From the NCBI RefSeq assembly GCF_016545825.1, contig NC_052619.1, positions 66,536,115 to 66,600,114 of the forward strand: DNA of 64,000 nt. The letters are read 5' to 3'. This document shows, one piece after another, positions 47,946 through 59,689 of this stretch. Numbering within the stretch: position 1 is the stretch's first letter; the number at the start of each line of letters is the position of its first letter. This DNA comes from Eucalyptus grandis. Taxonomy: Eukaryota > Streptophyta > Magnoliopsida > Myrtales > Myrtaceae. The translations under genes and the position numbers were made by a program. The notes beneath the pieces are model-generated. The model was not told the origin of the DNA and made no database searches. It worked only from the letters and a program-made list of their open reading frames with translations.

Positions 47946-49535
47946 CTAATGTGCGCCATGGCAACACTCAAACTTGACAATGTTCCTCATCATGCGGGGA
48001 CAAACCGGACACTTCACGTCCTCCGGGATGTAGCCCACCATGTTCGGGATGCAGAAGTGGTGGCACCTCGGAAGGACGAAGACCCGCTCGCGGTGCTCCT
48101 TGAAGGCCGCGTCGAACGTCTTCTCGTTCCCTTTGACCTGCTTCTTCCAAGTGGTCTCGTACTGGGACAAGACCTTGGTGACGTCGATTATCGAGTCGTT
48201 GATCACAACCTGCGACCCCCTCGTGAGGACCGCGAACCCACCATCCTTTTTGAAGTTGGTGTAGAGGCAGAGGATGTCCTGCATGAGCGGTTCGTGCACA
48301 TCCGCTTTGGTTTGCAGTTTCGACAGCATAAGGCTCCAGAAGAGCTGATTTTTGGTGACATTGTAGGCGGCGATGGGGACGCCATCTTCGAGATCTTCTT
48401 CACTGGCTCCTCAATTTCGTAGATTGCCTTGTTGTCTTCAGCTCCATAAAGGAGGATGTACCTTTGAGACTTGATCTGATCAGTGATAATCAATCGGATG
48501 AGTAATCAATGAAATAAGTTTTTAAGGATCGGTCCTCATATCTCTACAATACAAGCAAACGATCATGCTCTAGTTTCAAGTTTTCCACAAATTTTCTGCA
48601 AAGCCTACCTCTAAATTAAGATGGGTCGTATATGTTAGCAGAAATAAGACCCTCATTTTTTTATCTAATAAATCTTCCAATTGATTCTAAATTTAAATCA
48701 AAATCTTTCTAACCCTCTATCAATTAATTAAGATCGCTTTATAATTTAACTCAGAGCACAGTTTTCTTCGTTAAGCGAAAGGGTAAAAGGAAAGTGAAAA
48801 AGAATAAGAAAACATAGAACTACTTACAGCTTCATTTATCTTAGGAATGGCCATGTCAGTCAACAAGAGCTCAAACCAGCTGATGCCAGGCTTGCTCCAT
48901 AGGCTTGCTCCCACTAATTCAGTGAAAGGGAAAGCATCCCATCCCCAAAGCCTCATCATGCTCATGGCATTTTTGTTTGAGACTCTTCCTTGGGGATCCA
49001 ACACAGTCACGATGGTCTCTTGCCAATACTACCACTTCTCCTTCATGATCTTGATGGCCACCTTGTTGATAAGTGTTGGGTAGCGCACTGAGTACCACGG
49101 CATTTGCGACTATAGATTCTTGAACTGGTTGATCAAATCCTGCATTCTTGCTCGATGACCGGGACCCACACAATCTCGTAGTGCTCCTCATGGAACTTGC
49201 ACTCGCTGTAGGTCTTGATGAGGATGGAAGGTTGTGAGAGGTCAACTTTAGGTCGGAAATCAGCAGCATCACATTTATCCTCCGCAGGGACTTGACCTTA
49301 TCCTGTACGTAGGGGAACTATGAAGGAGGATCAACATTTCACTCCGTTGGTTGCTACCACTAAAGTCAACCACACAAATTTACGCGAGGGCCTAAACTAG
49401 GTATATAAGTGCCACTTAGGTGAGAACAGATGTTATGTCTTGATTTCAGCAAATTAGTTGAAAAAAAAATCTTTGTCAAGGACGAGTTTACGACCATAGC
49501 ATCATTGCGGTACTCAACTAGGAATATAAAGTTTG
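47946..49535 (-). pseudogene. SEO copy 2, truncated to exons 6-7
   Basis: Exons 6 (49302-48828) and 7 (48475-47946) and the intervening intron closely match SEO copy 1. Similarity continues into intron 5 and stops at about 49535, where LINE sequence begins, so exons 1-5 are missing. Exon 7 keeps the A5 and G5 runs that copy 1 lost. However, it has a 12-bp in-frame deletion (loss of RLES after FWS) and a 1-bp deletion near 48392 that shifts the frame. Exon 6 is 2 bp shorter than in copy 1 with several shifts, so only its end (TVLDPQGRVSNKNAMSM onward) reads correctly. It cannot make an SEO protein. Confidence 0.9.
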
Positions 49536-49932
49536 ATAAGGGTTGAGCTTCCCCAACTTACTGTTCACGTTTTCTCCCTAGAGGGCAATTTGGTGACTGT
49601 TCCTGCTCTCAAGTTCGTTGCGGCTCCCGGAAGCTGGTGCCGACAATTTGGCTTGATTTTTTGTGTAGTAGCTCGCCTTCCCACCTGCTTCATCCTCACT
49701 GAACAGATTGTGCTGGTACGCTTTGCTTCTGCTTCAATAGTCCATTCGCTTTCGGGTTAGGGTTTCCCCTTCGCGATTCCCGGTTCCCATGGCTGCGTCC
49801 TTTAGTGTGATCACCAATTCGACAAGGCCCTCCTGGCGTCGAAATCTACTTGTGGTCGAAGCCGGCTAAGGCTCTCTCTCTCTCTCTCCTCGTAAGCCTT
49901 CTTCCCCTCTTAAGGCCCTTGCGACAGGCTCG

Positions 49933-51243
49933 ATGGAGGCCCATCCGGCTGCTTCCAAGGTCCCACAGGACATGGGTGTTAGTCGTGGATGTAGTTGCGC
50001 GCGACCCGCCTCTAGACGAGTCCAGCCCAATGATCAGCAAGGGAAGGGCTCGAAACCCCCACCAGCCCGAACATGGGTAAGTGTTGCGAATCTAGCTTCC
50101 AAGGGCTATGATTTGTCCTATGTCCCACCCACATTTGTTGATAACAAGCTTGTTATTACATTGTCGGAGGAAATTCGAGAGGTCATAGACCCTAAGTGGC
50201 ACGAGTGTCTTGTGGGATACTTTGCAGGGAAAAAACTACCATTTAAGCTGACCGAATCAGCTTTAAAACAGACGTGGGGGCAGAATTTGGCTGAGGTGAT
50301 GGCTAATGAGCAAGGTTTTTATTTCTTCCATATACCTGACCAAGAGCTTAGAAGGAAGATCCTTAATGAGGGACTGCTTACAATAGATAGGGTCCCGTTA
50401 ATCCTCCAGCAGTGGCAGCCCTTTTTGGAGCTAAGGAAGGATAACCAAACTTTCGTTCTAGTTTGGATTAGACTCAAGGATATCCCCTTTGCTATGTGGT
50501 CGGAGCCAGGGATTAGCGCTATTGCGAGTGCGGTGGGCAAGCCTCTTTATGTCGACCTTAGAACCGAACATATGAAAATGATATCCTTCGCAAGGGTTTG
50601 TGTTGAAATCTTTGCTTTGCAACCTCGTTGCAACTCTGTGGATGTTGTTCTCAACGGGGAAACCCATATGGTGACCATTGAGTATGAATGGAGGCCAGTG
50701 TCGTGCCCAAGATGTGGTACTTTTGGCCATAGATGTGCGGTCCCAACAACTCCGACTGTTCATGAAGAAGCTTCTTTTCAAGATCCTACTTGTGTGAGCC
50801 TTGCTGCTCGTGAGAAGGCACTTGCCTTTGCTCCACCGTTGTCTGTTGGTCTAGGAGCCTCGGAGATATCTTGGAAGTAGGTAGGAGAAAGGCAGAAGAA
50901 ATAGTCTTTGGAGGGGAAGGTGCAGTCTGAGATTCCTAGGGAGGCGTCTATCGTCTCGTCAAGAGAGCCCTCTCCGGGGGCAAGGATGGTTAGTGTATCT
51001 CAATCTACCCTGAAGGGTCAGAGTACTCTTTTGAAGGCTGGTGATGCTTCCTCTCCTCCTGGTCCAACCAGTAAGGGTAGCAAGCAGGGATCTTCATCTT
51101 CTACTTTAGTCTCATGCTCAGAAGAAGATCTGGAGAATTTTGACATCACTAGCCAGGTGAGTAGCTCGGATAAAGAAGATCATGGGGTGGTGTGTCCTCC
51201 TTCCCCGTCTCTGCACCTTGCTAGAAATAAGGACAATACTTAG
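49933..51243 (+). pseudogene. LINE ORF1 (DUF4283, zinc knuckle), amber-interrupted
   Basis: Nucleic-acid-binding gag-like protein of plant L1 elements. From the ATG at 49933, residues about 60-220 form the DUF4283-like domain (ITLSEEIREVI, KQTWG, FHIPDQELRRKIL, VLVWIRLKDIPFAMWSEPGISAIASAVG split over the region). It is followed by VSCPRCGTFGHRC at about 255-267, a zinc-knuckle-like motif with shortened C-terminal spacing. In-frame TAG codons at 50878, 50902 and 51241 interrupt a frame that would otherwise continue through a Ser/Pro-rich tail to a TAA near 51335. No intact ORF1 protein is expected. Confidence 0.85.
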
Positions 51244-51375
51244 CAAGTTAAACCGCCGGATCCTTCCCCTGCTCCACCTCCTCCTATTGTCCCTAAGTTA
51301 GGGACTAATCGTCAAAGGACGAGCAAACTAAGGTAACTCTATCTCTGCCTCGTTCTCCTTTTTTGGGTAGTAGAT

Positions 51376-51915
51376 ATGTACATAGGCTTTTGGAATGTTA
51401 GGGGTATGGTGGACCCCTTAAGACAAGCTGAGGTGCGTAGCTTTGTCTATTCAAATAACCTCTATTTTGTGGGTCTTTTGGAGACTAAAGTACTGGAGGC
51501 TCTTTTTGCAACTATTTCTGCTAGTCTTTTGTCTGGTTGGAGTTGGTTGAACAATTATGAGTACTCCCATAGAGGAAGAATCTGGGTTGGTTGGAATCCG
51601 ATGGAGGTGGAGTTTGATGTTTCTTCGGCCAATGCCCAGGCTATTCACGATAGGCTCAAGTATCTCAACTTTGGCGAGGTTTGTGATATCTCAGTTATCT
51701 ATGCTGATCATACCTTTATGACTCGACATCCTCTGTAGGCGGAGCTCGTTAGCACTAGCTCCCTCAAGCAGGATACGACTTGGCTAGTTGCAGGCGATTT
51801 TAATGCCATCAGAGACCCGTCCGACTATGTGAGTAGTTCGGATATTTGGTTACCCTCGTTTGATGAGTTTGGCCTGTGTCTAACGAAGCTAGAAGACCTT
51901 AGGTATGTTGGTTAT
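51376..51915 (+). pseudogene. LINE ORF2 endonuclease N-terminus, truncated
   Basis: Begins MYIGFWNVRGM (GFWNVRG is the first endonuclease motif), then GLLETKV, WVGWNP, a TAG at 51736-51738 where LWAEL would be expected, and the catalytic VAGDFNAI near 51785-51815. The frame is cut at YVGYC by the LTR at 51916. This nuclease would nick target DNA for reverse transcription; here it is dead. Confidence 0.9.
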
Positions 51916-53759
51916 TGTCGCGACCTCTTTTTTTTTCGGCGCCCGCAATCGGGTATGAGCGCCTAAGGAGGCTAATGGCTCAGCTGAAATTGGTTAAGCC
52001 CGGACTCTCCCAAGTCCACCAATTCACGACTTAATGGTTCAAGTTTTTAACCTGTAAATCAAATTTTAAATTGGAGTCGCCACTAATCGATTTGGGGTGG
52101 GTTGATTAGAAACCTAAGTGAAGTATCGGGAGAAATACTCACTCCCGCACAGGATCGGGGACTTGATTACACTAGTTAATCACTAATGCCCTTTTGGTAC
52201 CTAATCTTGTTTAAACCCCGAGGTTTTTTTGATGTTCGAGAGATTTTCCATGCATTTTTGGGAGGAAAACATTTTCTAGGTCTTTTTCTAATTTTTTTTT
52301 TGACACAAAAGGGATTTTTTGGGATTTTTTTGGTATTTTTGGGAAAATACAAGTCTTTTTGGCTTTTTCTAATTTTTTTTTTGGCTTTTTCATGAATTTT
52401 TGGCCTTTTTTGGATTTTTGGCATCTTTTGAAAATATGGAATATTTTTTTATTTTTTTGATTTTTTGGAAAATAAAAATATTTTTATCATTTTTTATTAT
52501 TTTTCGATTTTCTGGAAATTAAAACATTTTTAATATTTTTTTTAAAATAAATTATTTTTTATTTTTCCTTTTTATTAAAATATTACATAAAATAATAAAA
52601 GAGCCGACCCGGTCGACGACCCAAATGCGGGGGCCCGCGTTGCGGGACCCGACTCGGCTTTTTTTTTCTTTCTTTTTTATTTATTTATCAAAACGGCCCG
52701 ATGGCCCGTCGTTTTGGGAGGGATCCAGCCCGGCCCGACGACCCGGCAAAACCCCACCCGGATCCGGCCCAAATTCCAGCGATGACCCGGTTCCTGCGAG
52801 GAACCCTACCCGACCCGGATCCGACCCCACGACCCGACCTCCGCCGCCCCGGATTTACGGAATCCCTACCCGGTTCCCGATTCGGGTCCGACCCGACAAC
52901 CCGGGGTCACGACCCGGAAAATCGGGAACCCTAGGGTTTCCGAATCGCGGCGCCAAGGAGGAGGAGGACCGAGGCGCAGCGGCGGCGATGATTGGACGAC
53001 GGAGAAGGAGATGGCGATGGCAACATCACGATACCTGTTTGTGGCAACGGCGCGACGGGGGCGGCGACGATGGCGAGACCCACGCGAATCTCCTCTAGCT
53101 TCTCTCTCTCGGGTTCGCTCTTCGAGCTCCCGAAGTCTCTCGGGCACCCTCCGAGCTCACCACACCACGGCCGGCCTACACTCGAGCTCCCCGAAGTCTC
53201 TCAGGGGACCCCGAGCTCCGGTGGCCTCTCTCCCTCTCTCCCTATGATCTCTGTGTTCGCTTCTCCGGCCGACCTTGGATCTCGGCGTGCTCGTCCTCGG
53301 CCCCTCTTATGAAGTCTCTCAGTGGGAGGTTTCGAGGATCTGCAGCTTTCGATCCTTTTTCGGCCCCCTTCGTCGACGGTGGCCCCCCTCTATTTATAGG
53401 CGCGGGAGCGGCCGGTCGGCGAGGCTTCGACCCGCCGGTTGGACCGCCGTCCCATCCACCATCATCACCTCCTCCGGTCACGTCCCGTCGACGCCAACTA
53501 CTCCTCTACTCCGCACGCGACCGCCGTCCGCTCAAGCTTCTCCGGCGTCGCGCTTACCCGCGCATGCTCCTCAGTGGCGCGAGGAAGAAGACGACGCAGA
53601 GGGGGCCGGGCTTGAGGCGACGATGGGCCAAAGGCCCACGCGGGGAGGGGGCTCCGCCTTCCCGCTTTCGCTTTTTCTTTTTTCGTTTCTTTTTTTGGTT
53701 TATTATCCGAAAATTAAATAAAACAAAATAATAATAAAGCCTAATTTTAGGCGTCAACA
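51916..53759 (-). repeat. Left LTR (3' LTR on the minus strand)
   Basis: TGTCGCGACC...GGCGTCAACA, 1844 bp with TGT...ACA ends. The first about 300 bp match the right LTR closely apart from a 14-bp indel near 52155/63906. It holds a T-rich block (52210-52590) and a GC-rich block (52600-53650). The frames in the GC-rich block are not genes. Confidence 0.9.
53390..53398 (-). promoter_or_regulatory. LTR TATA box
   Basis: Minus-strand TATAAATAG within the LTR, a plausible retroelement promoter that would place the start near 53360. In this left LTR it points outward, toward the LINE and SEO copy 2. Confidence 0.6.
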
Positions 53760-53771
53760 ACCGCCCTCTTT
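53760..53771 (-). other. Polypurine tract of the Ogre-like element
   Basis: Minus-strand AAAGAGGGCGGT directly abuts the left LTR, the expected plus-strand priming site. Confidence 0.75.
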
Positions 53772-54009
53772 GAAGGTGAGCTCGCAGAGGTTGCATTCAA
53801 AGACAGACCGATGCCTAAACTTTATCCACGCGCGTAGCAGATTATATTTTGTTTATGACCTATTACTCTATGCGGAAAAGAGCGATATAACATTACATAT
53901 ACTAAGACAGATAAGAAGATACCTGTAGTTACTTACCGGGAATGAGTGAGATAGGGTGTGAGCCCCGAGTTTGGCAAGTATCAAGGCGTCATCTTACTTG
54001 GTGATATGA

Positions 54010-54890
54010 AGAGGTTGTTTTTCCAGGGCTCGAACCATTCTTCGGTCGCCTGTTAAAACAATCAATGATTTTTCTAGGACCCGAACCTTTCTTCGGTCGC
54101 CTTGACGGGAAATTGCTCCTCCAGGACCCGAACTTTTCTTCGGTCGCCTATTGGAGCAATCAGTGGTTTGTCTTAGACCCGAACCATTCTTCGGTCGCCG
54201 TGACGGGAGATTGCTTCTCCAGGACCCGAACCATTCTTCGGTCGCCTGTTAAAACAATCAATGATTTGTCTAGGACCCGAACCTTTCTTCGGTCGCCTTG
54301 ACGGGAAATTGCTCCTCCAAGACCCGAACCTTTCTTCGGTCGCCTATTGGAGCAATCAGTGGTTTGTCTCGGGCCCGAACCATTCTTCGGTCGCCGTGAC
54401 GGGAGATTGCTTCTCCAGGACCCGAACCATTCTTCGGTCGCCTGTTAAAACAATCAATGATTTGTCTAGGACCCGAACCTTTCTTCGGTCGCCTTGACGG
54501 GAAATTGCTCCTCCAGACCCGAACCTTTCTTCGGTCGCCTATTGGAGCAATAAGTGGTTTGTCTCGACCCGAACCATTCTTCGGTCGCCGTGACGGGAAA
54601 TTGCTTCTCCAGACCCGAACCATCCTTCGGTCGCCCGTTAAAATAATCAATGATTTGTCTAGGACCCGAACCTTTCTTCGCCGCCTTGACGGGAAATTGC
54701 TCCTCCAGACCCGAACCATTCTTCGGCTTGCTCGTTGGAGCAATAAGTTGGTTTGTCTAGGGCTCGAACCTTTCTTCGGTTGCCTTGACGGGGAATTGCT
54801 TTTCCAAGACCCGAACCTTTCTTCGGTCGCCTGTTAGAGCAATAAGTTGTTTGTCTAGGACCCGAACCTTTCTTCGGTCGCCTTGACGGG
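54010..54890. repeat. Tandem array 1: about 49-bp units in a 196-bp higher-order repeat
   Basis: Units carry 'acccgaacc.ttcttcggtcgcc' followed by alternating spacers ('gttaaaacaatcaatgattt', 'cttgacgggaaattgctcc', 'attggagcaatcagtgg', 'gtgacgggagattgcttc'). Four units form a higher-order repeat of 196 bp visible at 54065, 54261 and 54457; later copies are less regular. Both strands are open because of the repeat. Confidence 0.95.
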
Positions 54891-54924
54891 AGATGCGCCG
54901 ACCTTTCTCAGGGCATCGATTTGG

Positions 54925-55550
54925 GAGATACCTTGGATATTTGTGAAGGTGTCCCACCTCCTGGCAATTGGGAAATATCGAGGGCGTACCTGGGATATTT
55001 GTGAAGGTCTCTCACCTCCTGGTAGTTGGAATATCGAGGGCGTACCTGGGATATTCGTGAAGGTCTCTCACCTCCTGGTAATTGGGAATATCGAGGGCGT
55101 ACCTGGGATATTCGTGAAGGTCTCTCACCTCCCGGTAAAGGGAATATCGAGGACGCACTGGGATATTCGTGAAGGTCTCTCACCTCCGGTAGTTGGAATA
55201 TCGAGGGCGTGAACTCACCCGAGATATTCGTGAAGGTCTCTCACCTCCCGGTAAATGGGAATATCGAGGACGCACGGGATATTCGTGAAGGTCTCTCACC
55301 TCCCGGTAAAGGGGAATATCGAGGACGCACTGGGATATTCGTGAAGGTCTCCCACCTCCCGGTAATTGGGAATATCGAGGGCGTGCCTCGCATATTCATG
55401 AAGGTCTCTCACCTCCTGGTAAATGGGAATATCGAGGACGTACCTGGGATATTCGTGAAGGTCTCTCACCTCCTGGTAATTGGGAATATCGAGGGCGTAC
55501 CTGGGATATTCGTGAAGGTCTTCCACCTCCTGGTAATTGGAATTTGAATG
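54925..55550. repeat. Tandem array 2: about 56-57 bp units, about 11 copies
   Basis: Each unit has 'gggatattcgtgaaggtct', 'ctcacctcc.ggtaa' and 'gaatatcgaggacg'. Starts at 54991, 55047 and 55104 give the period. It directly follows array 1 but has a different sequence. Confidence 0.95.
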
Positions 55551-55559
55551 TAGCACGAG

Positions 55560-56200
55560 GCTTACCTAGATTGCCGCAAGCACTTAAAAGGGGTGGAACA
55601 CCTGGATAGTCACAGGTGTACAAAGTACTGGGATACTTGGATGAGCACAAGTATTTAATGATACAACCGGGACCACTCGGCTTGGTCCAAGTGTAAGAAA
55701 GCATACCGGGTAGGCGCAGGCACACAAAGCAGTGGAATGCTTGAACAGCTGCTATTATTTGGGGACAACTTGGGCAAGTTGAGTGTTATGAAAATGAAGT
55801 ACATGGACAACGGTGGGTACTTGACGATATGGGGATACCTAGACAACAAGAGGTATTCCAAGAGATACTTGGTCACCACAAGTATCAATACTGGGGACAA
55901 CTCGAATGTGTCGAGTGTCAGAAAAGGGAGTATCCGAACGGTGGCCGGTACTTAAAAACAATAGGGATACCTAGACAGCAGTAGGTATTCAACGATAAAG
56001 GGATACTTAGTCAGTCACAAGTATCAATACTCTTGGGACAACTCGAACAGGTCGAGTGTCGTTAAGAGGGAGTACTCGACAAGTGGTGGGTACTCAAAGA
56101 CGATGGGATATTGAGACAATTACAAGCACCTAAACTCAAGGGATGACTCGAATAGGTCGAGTGTCAAGAAGAGAGTACCTGGACAGTGATAGGTACCTTA
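55560..56200. repeat. Tandem array 3: degenerate long-period repeat
   Basis: 'gggatacctagacaacaagaggtattc' type blocks at 55837 and 55966, and 'gacaactcgaa..ggtcgagtgtc' blocks at about 55894, 56035 and 56142, imply a period of roughly 110-140 bp with internal sub-repeats. Confidence 0.8.
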
Positions 56201-59200
56201 AGACAAATGGGGATAGAGATATGCTTACCTGGCAATATCTCTGATCTCTAAGAGTATGTCTGCTATTTGCACAGTATGCACACATGATTGTATATGCTGT
56301 AAATTCATGAGTTCAAATGAGATTCATGCATTGTAATTTTGTTAGTTCTGCATCTTTTGATTTCCACTGGGGAAGATCTTGAAAGACAACCTTCATTTAT
56401 AATGTAGATGTCTTGAGCATGCCAGATGAGGGACTTTCAGTCTGAAAGGACTTTCCACTCATTCTCATGGAAAAGGCTATCCTGACCATTGATGCAGAAT
56501 TCATAAGGACCACATTATCTCACTGTCATCATGTCAGCAGGGGTCTGAGTATTCTCGCAAACGGTACGACTTTACCAATGTGAGAGGTCTTTGTTGAAAC
56601 TGTGATGAAGTCTTGGCCAGTGGCTCATTAAAGGGGACCATCAAGGTCAAGGCTTATGAATGGAGTGCCGCATGATCGTCTCCGGGTTTGCAAGTCAAGA
56701 ATCCTGCGAAAAGAGATAGAGTAATCTTGCTCGTACTTCTTCGAGCGATGCTTATAGACATATGAAATCCTACGTTAATTGAAGTGCCCCTAGTCTGAAG
56801 AGACTTTTACAATGGGATGCAACGTAGGCTTGATTCATGTGTAAAAAGGTAAAGCTGGTGATTGCCTTGGCATTTGTCACTAGTCTTTCTTCTCACTGTC
56901 AAATGGAGGTTCTATGGACCACAACAGCAACATCTTCTTGGTTGCATTTTTGACTGGGGGCCATTGGCCTTGCTTTTACCAGGCACACTGCTTTGTTCAT
57001 GCCCCTATTTTCATTCCAGTTCTTCTTTTATGGGCATTGACCTTGCTCTTACCAGGTACACTGCTTTTTTATGCCCCTGTTTCATTCTTTGTCGTTAGAG
57101 GAACTAGGCTAGGCAAGTTCAATCACGACACTGTTGTTAGACTCTTGAGTCTTCATCTTCAGTAGGCGCTCTGGGCTATGGCAGTAACTTCTGTTTTGCC
57201 TCCATGTGAGGGTGAATTTACAGACTCAATTGAGTTGTACAATAGATACAAGTGCGTAAAGAAAGAATTGCTCTTCATGACTCTAGGGCACTTAAATTAA
57301 CGTGAGTGTTCATATGCAATAAAGACACCCGAAGATTGATGCAAGTGCGAACAAGAAAACTTCTATCTCTCTTCTCACCTTGTGATGCTGCTTCGCTTCT
57401 AATCTGCCCTGGTGTAGGGGTTGTTCTTGATGGGGGTTTGAGAGAAGCTTCACCAATGTATGGGGCTCAAAGGGGTGAGCGATGGAATGCCTCTCACTAT
57501 TTTGGTTATCGTACCGCTCGCGAGAGAACTCTTTACCCTGCAGCCATGGAATCTTCTGCACTCATCTCACAAGTGTATAGATGGGGGACTGTGTGTAGGA
57601 TATGGCTTGCCTTTCATCATTCTAACGTACCTCATCCATCATGCTCAATTAATCTTGTATTCTTCACTTAGCTGTCTATTCTAATAATCCTCAGTGGAAT
57701 CAGTGACTTAGACAGACGAAATCATCATGCACTAATTCATCCGAAATGACATGCAACATTTTGAATATGATGGAGTTTGAACTTTTCACAACGAGTAAAT
57801 GGTTTTGACTAAAAAAAGACCCTATTGACAACTTTAGGAGTTAACATGATGGTGTTTCCAAATATGTTAAATTTTGAACATCAAAATGGTTATTTGCAAA
57901 TGGGTGTCGATAGTTATCCCTATTGATTAGGGATATGACTCATGAAGGATCAGCCGGGGTTGGGGATCTAATCGGGCATCTCTGTTTTTGCCCCTGCAGA
58001 AGAGAAGATGTACAAGTAGATCAATTAGTCTGGCCAAAATCAAATGTGAGTTGAGGCCTGAAGATTTTCTGTCATTTGCTTTGGCGATACTTGATACGCC
58101 ATTTTGCTTGGGAGAGTTTGTTATCTTTGTTTTTGACAGTCGCGTTAATCCTACAACAAACAAGACATGCTTCTCATTGATTCGTTATCCTTGCTTTTGA
58201 CAAATCAAGTGATCCTGCAACAAACAAGAGGGAACGTGTTAGTCATGAACTCTTTCAAGAGTCGAATAACTGGAAGCGATACAACTTTACCCTTCACTGG
58301 TTTGCAGATGATTGGGTGAACCTAAAGTGAGAGGGGGACACGAAGTCCTATGTCCCTTGCTTCATTAGGTCAATTATTCTCTGAATTGGCTCGATGACAT
58401 GTCTTTACATGAAGCCGGTGAATTTGATGAGGGTCATTTCCATGTACTAGCTTGGCCAATATTGATTTGCCTAACCATCAAATTTGACTCTTGAATCCTG
58501 GTGCTTCCTGCCAATAGGGGGAATATGTCAAAAGTGAATTCAAAGAGGGGGGAGTATTGGAAACGATACCAAATTACTCTTCCCCAAAGTTTGTATTTGC
58601 TGACTCCTGATGATGTTTGAATGTCGATGACAGCCTTTTCTTCTTGGCATAGTTTGACATTTCTATCGATTGGCCTTCCTCACTTGTGACCATATATGCA
58701 TGATTGCTGGTCGTTGATTCATCTTCAACGCCTTCCTTTTGTGGAATTTCTCCTTCTGTCTTTAACTATAGCATCATTGGGCAAAAGTCATGTACCTCAA
58801 GCTTTTATGGAATCTCGAGATGGAAAGTCTCAAGCTTTCTGATGGCAATTACTCCTCGGAAGAATACACGTCTGGAGTGAAGTTTCTAGATTCCAACATC
58901 ATTGTCCAGGATGTGGGGCTATAGATCGCTTTGACTGTCTAGATTTTCTCCCTATTGACAGTAATCACTTTAAAGGAAGAGACGCAAATCCTTCTTTGTG
59001 CTTCTTGGCTTGTTGAAGCTGGAAGTCCTGTCAATGAACTCGGGACCTCCCCGCCTTGAGCTATCATGCTATGCATGCTTCAAGTTTGATAATATGCCCG
59101 TGCCTATTACATCCCATCCTTCGTTTCCCGTAGATGGAAGAGAGAGGATGTCATTATGTTCAGTAGAAATAGGACTTACCATTTTGAAACGTGATGATCC

Positions 59201-59500
59201 TTTCGTTTGCCCCCGCTTTCTTGGGAGGGTGTCATTGAATTCGGTGAGTTCACATAATGTGCTTGCTTCAAATGCCCCCTGTCGCACTAAGTCAAAGGGG
59301 ACGGGAATGATCTTCTGAGACATGAAGTGAGTGAGTCAGAAAGACAAACATGATTAAATTTATCATCTTTTTTTGAAAGATTTTAGTGATGAAGTGTTTT
59401 TTGTTTTCAAAATATGTATTCGGGGGAGAAAAAGCATGAGGAAGCCCAGCCCTCAGTATTCTCCTTGGATGATATATTTTTTTTCATGGTTGGATAGCAT
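56200..59500. other. Unrecognised interior of the Ogre-like element
   Basis: No retrotransposon enzyme motif is seen on the minus strand. A two-copy tandem repeat of about 75 bp ('cattg.ccttgct.ttaccagg.acactgctttt') lies at about 56960-57090. Short frames on both strands do not resemble known proteins. This stretch may be a decayed pol region or long 3' noncoding DNA. Confidence 0.5.
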
Positions 59501-59689
59501 CACCGGGCTGGTTTGGAGTACCGCCTCATGTTCTTAAAACAGAATATTACAACTGTACAATAGAGTACTTGGAATGGAAAATACAACCGTAGCACACTAG
59601 ATAAGATGAGAAACATGAAATTATAAAAACAAGTAAAACCCATGAAAACTCCTGTGTAAAGGAGCGCTTTGATAGTGCTGGTCTTGAAA

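Larger units (their letters stand above)
49540..51915 (+). mobile_element. LINE (L1-type), 5' part, disrupted by the Ogre-like element
   Basis: Plus-strand element with a short 5' leader, an ORF1 of DUF4283/zinc-knuckle type and the start of the endonuclease of ORF2. It breaks off in mid-endonuclease at 51915, where an LTR begins, so the reverse transcriptase presumably lies beyond the window. Its left edge coincides with the truncation of SEO copy 2. Confidence 0.85.

Noticed and set aside
52625..53731. Several overlapping frames of about 80-160 codons
   Set aside because: They fall inside the GC-rich part of the LTR and resemble no known protein.
54065..55547. Repetitive proteins on both strands
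   Set aside because: Open frames arise because the tandem units lack stops; both strands are equally open and there is no start context or splice structure.
54010..55550. Possible CRISPR-like array
   Set aside because: Units are contiguous tandem repeats without unique spacers, and lie within a plant LTR retrotransposon.
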